From: Pseudomonadota bacterium
Lineage (GTDB): Bacteria; Pseudomonadota; Alphaproteobacteria; RF32; CAG-239
Reading direction: 5' to 3'
DNA length: 56,409 nucleotides
Assembly (NCBI GenBank): GCA_018362935.1
Contig: JAHALQ010000012.1
Coordinates: forward strand, 1-56,409
The notes beneath the pieces were generated by a model. The model was not told the DNA's origin. It made no database searches and saw only the letters and a program-made list of their open reading frames with translations. A program made the translations under genes and the position numbers. The stretch's first letter is position 1. The number at the start of each line of letters is the position of its first letter. Positions 8,516 through 17,504 of the stretch are shown one piece after another.

Positions 8516-8543
8516 AAATTATCATATATATTAAAATTGTCAA
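8516..8543 (-). promoter_or_regulatory. Probable sigma70 promoter of the thioredoxin-fold lipoprotein
   Basis: Minus strand TTGACA (8543-8538), 16 bases, then TAATTT (8521-8516), in a very AT-rich stretch ahead of the gene. Confidence 0.55.
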
Positions 8544-8610
8544 GTATTATTTTGTTGACAGTTCATCTGAAATACTATTGAGTAGCTATAGGGGGTGGCA
8601 AGGAGAAAAA

Positions 8611-9153
8611 ATGAATAAAATATGTCTGATTGTTTTAATGTTGCTGTTCCGGAGCTGGCCGGCGCAAGCGCAAAGCGTTAATCCTCTTAGCTTTGAGGTT
8701 TTATCCGAAGAGTGGAAGACAGCGGAAAACACGCCGTTGTATGTTTCTTTTGAAAATCCGGAAAGATTGTTGAGATTGTATATTTATACGGATCCGCTGG
8801 TTTTTAACAGCGGCTGCAAACGCAATACCTCGCGCAAAGACGTGAAGTTTGACGTTGTGGTATACCGCGGCGGGGATGACGGCAGGCCGCATTTGAACAA
8901 GGCTTTGAATATGTTAAAGCTCAAAATCCGCAAAGACAAACGAATGACGAATGTAAAGCCTAATATCATCGACCGCTATGACCGCAAAAGCATGTTTGCC
9001 GAAGAAGAAATTCTGCGTCTGGGCAAAGCGCAGTTTGTTTCTCCGTATTCGTGCGGGGAGCTTGACGACAGCGAATTTGAATTTTCGGGCATGCGCGTCG
9101 ACAGCAAAACCGTACCGCCTTTAAAACTGCGGTTAAGAATTGGGTGGCAGTAA
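8611..9153 (+). CDS. Exported protein of unknown function
   Basis: 180 residues from the ATG at 8611, preceded by AAGGAGAA. The N-terminus is a signal peptide (MNKICLIVLMLLFRSWPAQA). The mature chain has a cysteine at SGCKR and one at YSCGEL that could form a disulfide, and otherwise no recognised domain. It is divergent from the thioredoxin-fold lipoprotein and convergent with the helicase remnant. Function unknown. Confidence 0.72.
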   Translation: MNKICLIVLMLLFRSWPAQAQSVNPLSFEVLSEEWKTAENTPLYVSFENPERLLRLYIYTDPLVFNSGCKRNTSRKDVKFDVVVYRGGDDGRPHLNKALNMLKLKIRKDKRMTNVKPNIIDRYDRKSMFAEEEILRLGKAQFVSPYSCGELDDSEFEFSGMRVDSKTVPPLKLRLRIGWQ

Positions 9154-9158
9154 AATAT

Positions 9159-11320
9159 TTATTCGGCTTTTTGCACAAAACTGCTCATAAGCTTTTTGAT
9201 GCCGGCGTGTTCAAAGCAGACGGTGACCGTGTTGCCGTCCTGCGCCACGACTTTGCCGTAGCCAAAGCTTTCATGGTAAACTTTCTGCCCCATTAAACCT
9301 GCATGAACAGGGCGATGAGCAGTATTCCAAGAGGAACTCCGATAAGAATGGTTGTTGCCATAAGCCTTCTCCTCGTTGTAATTATTGCGGGGTGCAGTAT
9401 TATAGGAACTGCCGTAATCATTGCCATAAAAATTAGTGCATTTATTGCAGATTTCAATATGGGCGGGCGGCAGTTCATTGATAAAACGGGAAGGGAGGTT
9501 GTTTTGCCACTGGCCGTAAACACGGCGGCTGTGCGCCATGGTAATATACAGCTTTTGTTTGGCGCGGGTTATCGCAACATAGGCCAGGCGGCGTTCTTCT
9601 TCAAGAGCCTCGGAACCGCCTTCTTCCAGCGCGCGCAGATGCGGAAACAGCCCTTCTTCCCAGCCGGGCAGAAAAACAACCTCAAACTCCAGTCCTTTGG
9701 CCGAGTGCAGGGTGATAAGCATGACTTTGTTGTCGTTGGTCATGTCGTCTTTGTCCATTACCAAACTGACATGTTCCATAAAATCGGCCAGCGTCGGGTA
9801 TTTGTCGGTGTCGCTCATGACGTTGACAAGTTCTTTCAGGTTTTCCAAACGTCCGGGGGCTTCGACCGACTTGTCCATTTTAAGCATTTCGATATAGCCG
9901 GAATCTTCAAGCACGTTGTTGGCGAGTTCGTCCGGCGTGACGGCGGGCAGCATTTTGCGCCATTCGGCAAAATTGTCAAACAGCTGCTTCAGGGCGGTTT
10001 TGGCTTTGCCGGTAATTGCGCCGTCGGCCAGCATGTTTTCAATCGCGCGGTACATTGACGTATGCGTATAGCGCGCCTCATTCTGGAATTTTTCAACCGA
10101 TTTGGCACCGATGCCGCGGGCCGGTTTGTTGATAATGCGTTCTAAGGCCAAATCGTCGTCCGGCTGCAAAATGACGCGGAAATAGGCCAATGCATCGCGA
10201 ATCTCGGCGCGCTCATAGAACTTGAGGCCGCCGATGACCTGATACGGTATCGCTTCGGAAATGAATTTTTCTTCAAACTCGCGGGTCTGGGCGGCGGTGC
10301 GCACCAAAATCGCCATATCGGAATATCGGTATCCGCTGCGCGCGAGGTTTTCAATTTCTTCAATGACATAACGGGCTTCTTCTTCGCCGTTATAAGTGCT
10401 GACAACTTTAATTTTGGTATTGTCGGCTTTTTGTGCGGGCGAGTTTTCGGCGACTTTGTGAAGCGCAGAATATTTTCAATCTCGGCGCCGCGCCACGAGT
10501 ATATCGACTGGTCGTCGTCGCCGACGCAGCAAAGGTTGCGGTATTTCTGGCACAACAGGCGGATGAGCAGATACTGGCTGACGTTGGTGTCCTGGTACTC
10601 GTCAACCATGATGTATTTGAACCGCGCCTGATATTTTTCGAGCACGTCTTGGTTCGACATGAGAATAACCAGCGCAAAAAGGATAATGTCGCCGAAGTCG
10701 ACGCAGTTAAGCTCAAGCAGGCGCTGCTGATAGAGCTTATAAACCGCGGTGACGGTGTTTTCCTTGAATTCGGCACCGATTTTGTCAACGGTCAGTCCTT
10801 TGTCTTTCCAGCGCGAAATCTTATCGAGTATAGCCTGCGGCGGGTACTTTTTGTCATCAATGCCCTGCGCTTCAAGAATCTGTTTGATGACGCGTTTCTG
10901 GTCGTCTTCGCTCAAAATCGTAAAATTGGATTTTAACCCGACCAAATCGGCGTGGCTGCGCAGGATTTTGACGCAGATACTGTGAAAGGTGCCGAGCCAG
11001 ACTGAATTGGCAACATCGCCGATGAGGTTTTGGACGCGTTCTTTCATCTCCCGCGCGGCGCGGTTGGTAAAGGTGACAACCAGACATTCCCACGGATTGG
11101 CCAGATGATTGGCGAGGATGTACGCCAGACGCGAGGTCAAAACCTTGGTTTTGCCGGTGCCGGCACCCGAGAGAACCAGAACCGGGCCTTCGGTCGTCTG
11201 CACGGCGGTTTTTTGCTCGGGATTGAGAACGTCTATCCACGGGCATTGCGGGCGCAGCGCCGAGGCGTTGTCAAAGGTCTGTGCCGGAGCCGGTTCGTCT
11301 AAGTCAAAAATATCATCCAT
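9159..11320 (-). pseudogene. uvrD: UvrD/PcrA-type DNA helicase gene, broken by out-of-frame internal deletion
   Basis: Two overlapping minus-strand frames encode the two halves of a superfamily 1A 3'-5' helicase used in mismatch and excision repair. The N-terminal half starts MDDIFDLDEPAP and has Walker A GAGTGKT, motif Ia FTNRAAREM, DEYQDTN and GDDDQSIYSWRGAE. The frame then shifts near 10455; the other frame resumes with LHKVAENSPAQK, EEEARYV and AILVRTAAQTREFEE and runs to the normal C-terminal SFGYGKV domain. Between ENILRF and LHKVAEN about 35 residues expected from the family, including the QNYRS motif IV, are absent in all three frames. So about 100-120 bases seem deleted, not in a multiple of three. 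An assembly error is the alternative. Confidence 0.85.
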
Positions 11321-11420
11321 CGCTAATCTTCTTGTTTTTTTAATCTTTAGGAAATATATATGATATATGCTATTTGTCAAAGCAGAATCTGTTTGATAAC
11401 AACAAAAAAGGGATTGCAAT

Positions 11421-12383
11421 ATGTCTGACGTCAGAACCCAAATTATCGCATTGAAAAACTTTATGGATGAGCAGATTATCGGCCAGGAAGATTTGGTTAA
11501 CAAGCTGATTATCACATTGCTGGCCGACGGCAACGCGCTGGTCGAGGGCGCGCCCGGCCTGGCCAAGACCAAAGCGATTAGAACGCTGGCTTCGGCAATC
11601 AAGGCAAAATACAACCGTATTCAGTTTACGCCCGACCTTCTGCCGTCGGACATTACCGGCAGCGATATTTACGTCGCGGAAAAAGGGACGTTTGAATTTC
11701 GCAAAGGGCCGATTTTTGCCAATCTGATCCTCGCTGACGAAATCAACCGCGCCCCCGCCAAAGTACAGTCGGCGCTTTTGGAAGCCATGGCCGAACGGCA
11801 GGTTAGCGTCGGCGGCAAAACCTATGAACTGCCCAAGCTGTTTATGGTTATGGCAACGCAGAACCCGATTGAACACGAGGGCACGTATAACCTGCCGGAA
11901 GCGCAGCTCGACCGTTTTCTGATGTATATAAAAATCGACCAGCCGGATGCCGAAAGCGAGAAAAAAATTCTGCGCCTGATTCGCCGCGAAATTGCCGATA
12001 AAAGCACTCCGGCTCCGGCGGCGCTTGATATTGACGATGTTTTGGCGGCACGCCGCGAAGCTATGGCCGTGCATATGAGCGAGGCGGTGGAAGAATATAT
12101 GGTGCAATTGATTATGGCGACCAGACATCTGGAAAAATATGATGCGCGCATGGCCGGATATATCATGTACGGCGCCAGTCCGCGTGCCACGCTGGCGCTT
12201 GACCGCTGCGCCAAAATCCATGCCTGGCTGCAAGAGCGCGATTATGTAACGCCGGAAGACATCCGCGCGGTGATTTTTGACATTCTGCGGCATCGCGTGA
12301 TTTTGTCATTTGAAGCACAGGCCGAAGGCGTCACGACTGACGACGTAATCGCGCAGATCCTCAAACTGGTGCCGCTGCCGTAG
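11421..12383 (+). CDS. MoxR-family AAA+ ATPase
   Basis: 320 residues. It contains the MoxR-type Walker A EGAPGLAKTK, Walker B LILADEINRAP, the ALLEAMAERQV segment, sensor 1 MATQNPIEHEGTYNLPEAQLDRF and the C-terminal lid domain (YGASPRATLALDR). MoxR ATPases act as chaperones that help assemble or activate partner proteins with von Willebrand-like domains. The DUF58 gene starting 11 bases downstream, reading from a GTG, is the usual partner, so the pair is an operon. Confidence 0.93.
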   Translation: MSDVRTQIIALKNFMDEQIIGQEDLVNKLIITLLADGNALVEGAPGLAKTKAIRTLASAIKAKYNRIQFTPDLLPSDITGSDIYVAEKGTFEFRKGPIFANLILADEINRAPAKVQSALLEAMAERQVSVGGKTYELPKLFMVMATQNPIEHEGTYNLPEAQLDRFLMYIKIDQPDAESEKKILRLIRREIADKSTPAPAALDIDDVLAARREAMAVHMSEAVEEYMVQLIMATRHLEKYDARMAGYIMYGASPRATLALDRCAKIHAWLQERDYVTPEDIRAVIFDILRHRVILSFEAQAEGVTTDDVIAQILKLVPLP

Positions 12384-12393
12384 GAGAAAGCAA

Positions 12394-13329
12394 GTGAACC
12401 TCAGATCATGGTTCAGACATAAAAAAGCGCCCGAAGAAGGCAACGGTTTGTCGGCTTCGCTGGAAGAACTGACGGGGATGCGCAAACAAATACGCTATGT
12501 GCAGAATTTCAACCATAAAAAAGCGAGTTCGATGCAGGCCGGGGATATTAAATCCGCTTTTAAGGGGCGGGGCATGGAATTTGAAGAAATCCGCGCCTAT
12601 AATTTCGGCGACGACGTGCGCGATATCGACTGGCGCGTGACGGCGCGCAAACAGCAGCCTTATACCAAGATTTTTGCCGAAGAACGCGATTTGGAAGTTT
12701 ATGTGTGGCTGGATTTGTCGGCTTCAATGCTGTTCGGCACCAAAAAGGAACTCAAAAGCGTAACGGCGTCCAAGCTGGCGGCGCTCATCGGCTGGTTGTC
12801 GCTGGAGAAAAAAGACCGTTTCGGGGCGATTATTTTTGACGGGCGGAAATCGTATTGGTTCAGGCCGCAGAACAACCGCGCGCAGTTGCTGGCAATCCTC
12901 AAAAAAATTGCCGATGTCAGCGCCGCGGTTTTGCATAACCCGCAGGCGGCAGGCAGCGAAATGAACAAGTCGCTCAAGCTTCTGGAGCAAAATACGGGCA
13001 GCCGCTCGACCGTTTTTATCATCAGCGATTTTAATCATGATTTCGGGCAGATGCGGACGGAACTCGGCGCGCTGGCCAAACGCCATGAGCTGTATCTGGT
13101 TGACGTTTATGATATTTTGGAAGAAAAAGCGCCGAAATCCGGTGAATATATGGCGCAGTTCGGCGGCAAAAGGCTCATTTTTAACAGCGGTTCGCGGGAG
13201 TACCGCCGCAATTATGAGAACTATTTTGCCGAAAAACGGCGGATGTGGGCGGATTTTTGCCGCCAGAACGGCTGTTCGCGCATAGAATTCCGCACTGATA
13301 TGGATGTTCGAAAAAATTTACGCTTTTAA
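12394..13329 (+). CDS. DUF58 (vWA-like) protein, MoxR partner
   Basis: 311 residues starting at GTG 12394 with AGGAG at 12382-12386. The DUF58 signature GRGMEFEEIRAYNFGDDVRDIDW is followed by a vWA-like region with YVWLDLSASM (a MIDAS DxSxS motif) and the TVFIISDF strand. No membrane segments are visible, so it is a cytoplasmic partner of the adjacent MoxR ATPase. Longer operons of this type continue with BatA/BatB-like membrane proteins; here the operon stops after two genes. Confidence 0.9.
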   Translation: MNLRSWFRHKKAPEEGNGLSASLEELTGMRKQIRYVQNFNHKKASSMQAGDIKSAFKGRGMEFEEIRAYNFGDDVRDIDWRVTARKQQPYTKIFAEERDLEVYVWLDLSASMLFGTKKELKSVTASKLAALIGWLSLEKKDRFGAIIFDGRKSYWFRPQNNRAQLLAILKKIADVSAAVLHNPQAAGSEMNKSLKLLEQNTGSRSTVFIISDFNHDFGQMRTELGALAKRHELYLVDVYDILEEKAPKSGEYMAQFGGKRLIFNSGSREYRRNYENYFAEKRRMWADFCRQNGCSRIEFRTDMDVRKNLRF

Positions 13330-13362
13330 TAGGAAAATATATGAATTTCCGGCAGGGGAATC

Positions 13363-13391
13363 TTGACAGAGGCGGCCGGCTGTGATAATTT
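13363..13391 (+). promoter_or_regulatory. Strong sigma70-like promoter of the TPR gene
   Basis: TTGACA (13363-13368), 17 bases, then TAATTT (13386-13391), 47 bases before the TPR start codon. Confidence 0.65.
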
Positions 13392-13438
13392 GACAAACAG
13401 TAATTATTCTGAACTTATCATTGAAGAAGAGAAAAAAT

Positions 13439-14431
13439 ATGGTTAAATCAAACGAAAACACAGCATATAAAAGAGGGCAAGAACTGCTCGACCAAGGCAT
13501 GTACAAAGAAGCTATCGCCCAATTTGACGCGGCGATTGCCGAACAGCCGGATTCATGGAAATCGCTTAACTCGAAAGGTTTTGCCTTTCAGAAGCTCAGC
13601 CGCTATACAGAGGCGGTCGAGTGTTTTGACAAAGCCCTGACGATGAACCCGAATTCGGTGGAAGTGCTCAACAACAAAGGCGTAACGCTGAGCATGCGCG
13701 GCCTGTACAAAGACGCTATCCAGTGTTTTAACGAGGCAGTCGCGCTTGACCAGACCTCGCTGGAAGCCCTGAACGGCAAGGCCATCGCGCTGCAGCACAT
13801 GTTTGCTTATAAAGAGGCTCTGGACGTTTTGGAAGAAGCCATGAAGATTGACAACAAGCATGCCCAGACTCTGTTGAGTGTCGCTGTCACGCTGCAAAAG
13901 CTCAAGCAATATGACCGGGCTATCTCTTTCTTCAAGAAAGTTCTTGCTGCCGATAAAAACAATATTAAAGCCTGGAACGGCGTGGGTGTTACCTATCAGC
14001 TGATGGGTGATAATAATTCAGCAATCAAATGTTTTACCAAAATCCTCAATATTGACAGCCGCGAAATTCAGGCCTGGATTTCAATCGGTTTTGTTTACCA
14101 AAAAATGATGAAGTTTAATGACGCGCTTAAGTGCTATAAGAAAGCGCAGATGATTATCGGCAACCGTTATCATCACAAGCTTTATGACGGATTGGCCAGC
14201 TGTCTGACCAAGCTGTCGGAATTTGACCAGGCGATTGAGGTCTATCAGCAGATTTTCCAGCGAGAAGAAGGCAAAAAGAAATGGGATGCTCAGCGCTCGA
14301 TGAAGTTTGTTAACAAGCTGAAACGTAAAAAAGCCATCGGTACGCTGCAAAGCCTTGTTCCGGCGGACGGCGATTCGGCTCCGGCCGCAGCGCCGGCGGT
14401 TCCGGCAGGCGACGGCACAGCCCAAGCTTAA
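13439..14431 (+). CDS. Tetratricopeptide-repeat protein
   Basis: 330 residues from ATG 13439 (an in-frame TTG at 13421 overlaps the ribosome site and is rejected). From about residue 8 to 270 it is built of consecutive 34-residue TPR units, for example AFQKLSRYTEAVECFDKAL, GLYKDAIQCFNEAVALD and YDRAISFFKKVLAADKNN. No signal peptide or catalytic domain; the C-terminus is a low-complexity Ala/Pro tail. TPR proteins are scaffolds for protein-protein contacts; the partner is unknown. Own promoter upstream, terminator downstream. Confidence 0.9.
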   Translation: MVKSNENTAYKRGQELLDQGMYKEAIAQFDAAIAEQPDSWKSLNSKGFAFQKLSRYTEAVECFDKALTMNPNSVEVLNNKGVTLSMRGLYKDAIQCFNEAVALDQTSLEALNGKAIALQHMFAYKEALDVLEEAMKIDNKHAQTLLSVAVTLQKLKQYDRAISFFKKVLAADKNNIKAWNGVGVTYQLMGDNNSAIKCFTKILNIDSREIQAWISIGFVYQKMMKFNDALKCYKKAQMIIGNRYHHKLYDGLASCLTKLSEFDQAIEVYQQIFQREEGKKKWDAQRSMKFVNKLKRKKAIGTLQSLVPADGDSAPAAAPAVPAGDGTAQA

Positions 14432-14465
14432 GAAAAAGCCCTCTCATTTGAGAGGGCTTTTTCTT
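14432..14465 (+). terminator. Intrinsic terminator
   Basis: A GCCCTCTC / GAGAGGGC stem with ATTT loop, flanked by A-rich and T-rich arms, directly after the TPR stop codon. Confidence 0.9.
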
Positions 14466-14492
14466 GTGACCCGTGATTAGTAACCTCTTTTG

Positions 14493-14524
14493 TGTCATTC
14501 TCGGGCTTGACCCGAGAATCCAGT
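14493..14524. repeat. Dispersed palindrome (CTCGGGCTTGACCCGAG type)
   Basis: ATTCTCGGG (14497-14505) and CCCGAGAAT (14511-14519) form a perfect nine-base inverted repeat around CTTGA. Sequences of this kind, flanked by TGTC and CCAGT, recur in intergenic regions of many Alphaproteobacteria; that is from memory, and only one copy is seen here. The 245-base gap from 14466 to 14710 otherwise holds only a weak hairpin (CCTTGA...TCAAGG, 14648-14670) and no gene I can support. Confidence 0.6.
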
Positions 14525-14710
14525 ATATCCCGAAACGAGTTGGGTACTCCCGCAGGCAAGAGCGGTATAAAAGAGAAAAATTTAATATTCAAGCAATGAT
14601 GAATCACATATCACACAAGACAAGTTTTACTTGTTTTATGCCGGTGCCCTTGAAAAGTTTTTTATCAAGGCTATCTAATTGACAATATCGTCATTTAAGA
14701 GGAGTAGATT

Positions 14711-14962
14711 ATGGGAACTGTTGTCAAATATGTATTTTATATCGTGCTGCTGGTGGTGATTTATCTGGTCGGCCGCGGCATCTATGACGGAAACATTACC
14801 AAAGAAACAACCGTCGGCAGCGTGGTTAATCAGGTTGAAGAGGGGAGCAAGGAAATTTTGGATGATACCGCCCAAGATGTCAAACGCGGGTATGAAGACA
14901 TAAAAAAAGATGCGGCTTCGGTACCGCAGCGTCCGCAACCCCAGCCGCGTTCTCAGCCATAA
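14711..14962 (+). CDS. Small single-pass membrane protein
   Basis: 83 residues: one N-terminal membrane helix (about 5-22, YVFYIVLLVVIYLVG), a charged amphipathic stretch (SVVNQVEEGSKEILDD) and a Pro/Gln-rich tail. AAGAGGAG lies upstream of the ATG and a terminator follows, so it is a separate small transcript. No family recognised. Confidence 0.75.
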   Translation: MGTVVKYVFYIVLLVVIYLVGRGIYDGNITKETTVGSVVNQVEEGSKEILDDTAQDVKRGYEDIKKDAASVPQRPQPQPRSQP

Positions 14963-14965
14963 TAA

Positions 14966-14991
14966 GAAAAGCCCTCGTATGAGGGCTTTTG
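14966..14991 (+). terminator. Intrinsic terminator, bidirectional
   Basis: AAAAGCCCTC, loop GTAT, GAGGGCTTTT. It lies between the stop codons of two convergent genes and can serve both. Confidence 0.9.
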
Positions 14992-14995
14992 TTCA

Positions 14996-15427
14996 TCAGA
15001 CAAATTCATCGACATCGGCCAGATGCTCGTTTTTTTCGTAAAAATGTTTCAGGTAGCTGCGGCCGGTGCGTTCCAACTCTTCATCGCGGATGATAGATTG
15101 GTTATTGTCGTAAACGCCGACCTTGTGATTGTTGTTGTCGGTGTCCGTTTGTTCTTCGTCAAAAACGCCGCTGACGGCCAAAGCTTCTATGCTGCTGGCG
15201 ACATAAGGCGTATCCGGCGCAATCGGGCGCTCGGGTTTTTGATCCTGCGAATCTTTGGCAAAAGGCTGTTGAGGGTGGTGTTCGTTATTTTCATCCCGCA
15301 CAAGAACGTTATTGTTGGTGTCAATCATTTCAACAAACTGAGAGTTCAGGCGGGCGGCAGCATAACTTTTATCAGTCCGGGGGGCTGATGTTGAGCTGCC
15401 TACTCTTCTGGTAGGGGCAATGCTCAT
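14996..15427 (-). CDS. Hypothetical Asn/Asp-rich protein
   Basis: 143 residues, no signal peptide, no membrane helix. Much of it is low complexity (NTNNN and DTDNNNH-type runs, PIAPDTPYVASS), with a more ordered C-terminal helix (EELERTGRSYLKHFYEKNE). GGAG precedes the ATG at a good distance and the gene has a terminator, which supports real expression. Family unknown. Confidence 0.65.
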   Translation of the reverse strand: MSIAPTRRVGSSTSAPRTDKSYAAARLNSQFVEMIDTNNNVLVRDENNEHHPQQPFAKDSQDQKPERPIAPDTPYVASSIEALAVSGVFDEEQTDTDNNNHKVGVYDNNQSIIRDEELERTGRSYLKHFYEKNEHLADVDEFV

Positions 15428-15558
15428 TTATGTTTCTCCATACAAAACAGATTAAGATTCTTCTATCTCTTCCTTCAATATAACATATAAAATTTTAATA
15501 TGCCATATTTATTTGATTTTGTTGGATAAATGCGCTGCCCCGGCAGAAAAACGGCAGA

Positions 15559-15756
15559 TTATTTGTTTTCGTTGTTTTCGTTATTGTCGCTGTTGTGGTT
15601 GTTTTCAGCCGCTTTGGTTTTGATTTCGTCAACGGCTTTTTTAACGTGCGGCATGGCCTGATGGTAATATTCAATCAGTTTGGCGCGGACTTTGTCAACA
15701 TTAATATAGCCGAGCAGAGCGGCAACGATAATCGCAAGTAAAATCCAGGTTAACAT
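15559..15756 (-). CDS. Small membrane protein coupled to nagZ
   Basis: 65 residues: an N-terminal membrane helix (LTWILLAIIVAALLGYI), an amphipathic Lys-rich helix (VRAKLIEYYHQAMPHVKKA) and an acidic Asn-rich tail. Its ATG overlaps the nagZ stop codon (TAATG), so it is translationally coupled. The topology recalls TatA, but the conserved Phe-Gly hinge of TatA is missing, so I do not call it TatA. Confidence 0.72.
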   Translation of the reverse strand: MLTWILLAIIVAALLGYINVDKVRAKLIEYYHQAMPHVKKAVDEIKTKAAENNHNSDNNENNENK

Positions 15757-16826
15757 TATTTTTTCTCCTTGTTGAGTATATTTAAAACTTCAGTCGCATC
15801 GTAAGTTTCTTGATATGGTTTTATCTGCCCGATGAGCTGTTGATAATTTTGAGCCGTTTTATTAGAATTTGCAAATAAAACTTTTTTATTCCACACTTTT
15901 TTTGTGTTTTGCCAACGCTCTAAGGCCAGATCAGTCATCGCCGGGCAGGTATCGGCCATATCCTGCATTTCATCCAGTTTTCCCAGCGCGTAGCAAACGC
16001 AGTCGCAGCCGGCTTCCAGAGAACGGCGCGCTTTTTCACCTGTGCTGCCGCGCAGAGCCTGCATATCAATGGCGTCCGATACCAGCAGGCCGTTGAAGCC
16101 GATAAGCCCGCGAATGACGGTTTGTATCGCTTTTGGGCTCTGCGTAACCGGAGCGGTGTCGTCCACGGCAGCGATGATGACATGTGCCGTCATGCCGAGC
16201 GGGGAGTAATTCAGCCGGCAAAACGGGCTGAAGTCCTGCGCCAGTTCGTCCAGCGTGTTATCCAGACGCGGCAAGGCCAAGTGAGGGTCGACACGGGTTC
16301 GCCCGTGTCCGGGCATGTGTTTGATGCAGGGGCAGATTCCACTAGATATATATTCATCGACACAGGCTTTTCCAAGGCGGAAAACAGTTTCCGTATCCGA
16401 GGAAAAACAGCGGCTTGCCAATGCCTGCGAAGTTTCGGGGTAGAGCGTGTCGAGAACCGGAGCGTAATTAACGTTTATACCAAGTTCGCGCAAATCGGCC
16501 GCAATCAGCCGCGCATGGAGCCGGCAGGCCTCTTCGGCCTCGGGCAAGGGCAGAGCGCCCAGCGTAACGGCAGCGGCATAGCTGCGGTATTCCGGCTCGG
16601 CCAGGCGGCGGACGCGTCCGCCCTCCTGATCAATGGCGATTAGCAAATCATCGCGGCCGACGACTTCACAAAACTCGCGGATAAGTTCTTTTAATTGAAG
16701 TTTTGAGGCAATATTGCGTGCAAAGAGATTTATGCCGAGCGGATTGGCATGTTCAAAAAAACGTTTTTCTTCATCGGTGAGGGCGGTGCCCTGGCAGGAA
16801 AGTACGGCCGGTAATACTGCGTTCAT
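15756..16826 (-). CDS. nagZ: Beta-N-acetylhexosaminidase (GH3)
   Basis: 356 residues. NagZ removes N-acetylglucosamine from muropeptides in the cytoplasm during peptidoglycan recycling. The GH3 markers are present: AIDQEGGRVRRL (about 64-75), the catalytic-loop motif KHMPGHG (169-175; more often KHFPGHG) and LLVSDAIDM with the likely nucleophile Asp251. The cluster with dgt and a SPOR protein is typical of Alphaproteobacteria. It follows the M50 protease by nine bases and overlaps the small membrane protein by one. Confidence 0.94.
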   Translation of the reverse strand: MNAVLPAVLSCQGTALTDEEKRFFEHANPLGINLFARNIASKLQLKELIREFCEVVGRDDLLIAIDQEGGRVRRLAEPEYRSYAAAVTLGALPLPEAEEACRLHARLIAADLRELGINVNYAPVLDTLYPETSQALASRCFSSDTETVFRLGKACVDEYISSGICPCIKHMPGHGRTRVDPHLALPRLDNTLDELAQDFSPFCRLNYSPLGMTAHVIIAAVDDTAPVTQSPKAIQTVIRGLIGFNGLLVSDAIDMQALRGSTGEKARRSLEAGCDCVCYALGKLDEMQDMADTCPAMTDLALERWQNTKKVWNKKVLFANSNKTAQNYQQLIGQIKPYQETYDATEVLNILNKEKK

Positions 16827-16835
16827 AAACTTATC

Positions 16836-17504
16836 CTACAAAAACAAAGAAACAAAAAACCTTGAAGCTTTAATCATATAAGAGCCAAAAGGATTAAAAT
16901 CATAGCCGGCATAACGGAACAGCATCGGCACGACAAAGGCTATCAGGATAATAAACAGCGTGCCCTGGCGTTCGGCCTGCAAAAACTTTTGAACATACCG
17001 GTTGTCCGACCAGCCGAGCAGGATTTTGGAACCGTCCAGCGGCGGAATCGGCAGGGCATTGAAAACGGCCAAAACAACGTTGAATATGACCAAATTCATC
17101 AGAAACAGCGTGACTATTCCGTGAATCAGCCGGCTGGGAATATAAGCTGCGGGATGCAGGAGCAGTGCTGCCAGAAAAGCCAGCAGCAGATTGGTAACAA
17201 TACCGGCGGAAGCAACAATAAACAAATCTCTTTTGGGATGGCGCAGGTTGTTAAAGTTGACCGGCACCGGTTTTGCCCAGCCAAAAACAAACCCGGTTTT
17301 GGAGAGCAGCAAAATCAACGGAAAAACCAATGAGCCGACTAAATCAATGTGCCGCAGCGGATTAAGCGACAGACGGCCGTATTTTTTGGCCGTGTCGTCA
17401 CCGCACCAATAAGCCGCATAGCCGTGCGCCATTTCATGCAGGACAATTGCCAGAATTATCGGTACAAAGTTGACAAACACGCTAAGCAAAAAATTGGTTA
17501 CCAT
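16836..17504 (-). CDS. M50 site-2-type metalloprotease, multi-pass
   Basis: 222 residues, mostly hydrophobic with about six membrane helices. The zinc site is HEMAH (His23, Glu24, His27), and NALPIPPLDGSK supplies the third ligand Asp in the NPxPPLDG-like motif. The short form, without PDZ or CBS domains, matches the YwhC/Rip3-like compact site-2 proteases found in many bacteria. Substrates unknown. Its ATG follows the SPOR-protein stop with no gap, so the two are co-translated. Confidence 0.92.
   Translation of the reverse strand: MVTNFLLSVFVNFVPIILAIVLHEMAHGYAAYWCGDDTAKKYGRLSLNPLRHIDLVGSLVFPLILLLSKTGFVFGWAKPVPVNFNNLRHPKRDLFIVASAGIVTNLLLAFLAALLLHPAAYIPSRLIHGIVTLFLMNLVIFNVVLAVFNALPIPPLDGSKILLGWSDNRYVQKFLQAERQGTLFIILIAFVVPMLFRYAGYDFNPFGSYMIKASRFFVSLFL

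Noticed and set aside
9159..11320. Two separate helicase genes
   Set aside because: The two frames are halves of one UvrD-type protein in correct order with a gap in the middle; the second has no start of its own at the domain edge.
14473..14682. Small plus-strand open frame reading ILGLDPRIQ
   Set aside because: This is a translation of the palindromic repeat, a well-known false protein in Alphaproteobacteria; no ribosome site.
15559..15756. TatA twin-arginine translocase subunit
   Set aside because: Topology fits, but the conserved Phe-Gly hinge after the membrane helix and the usual TatA helix sequence are absent.
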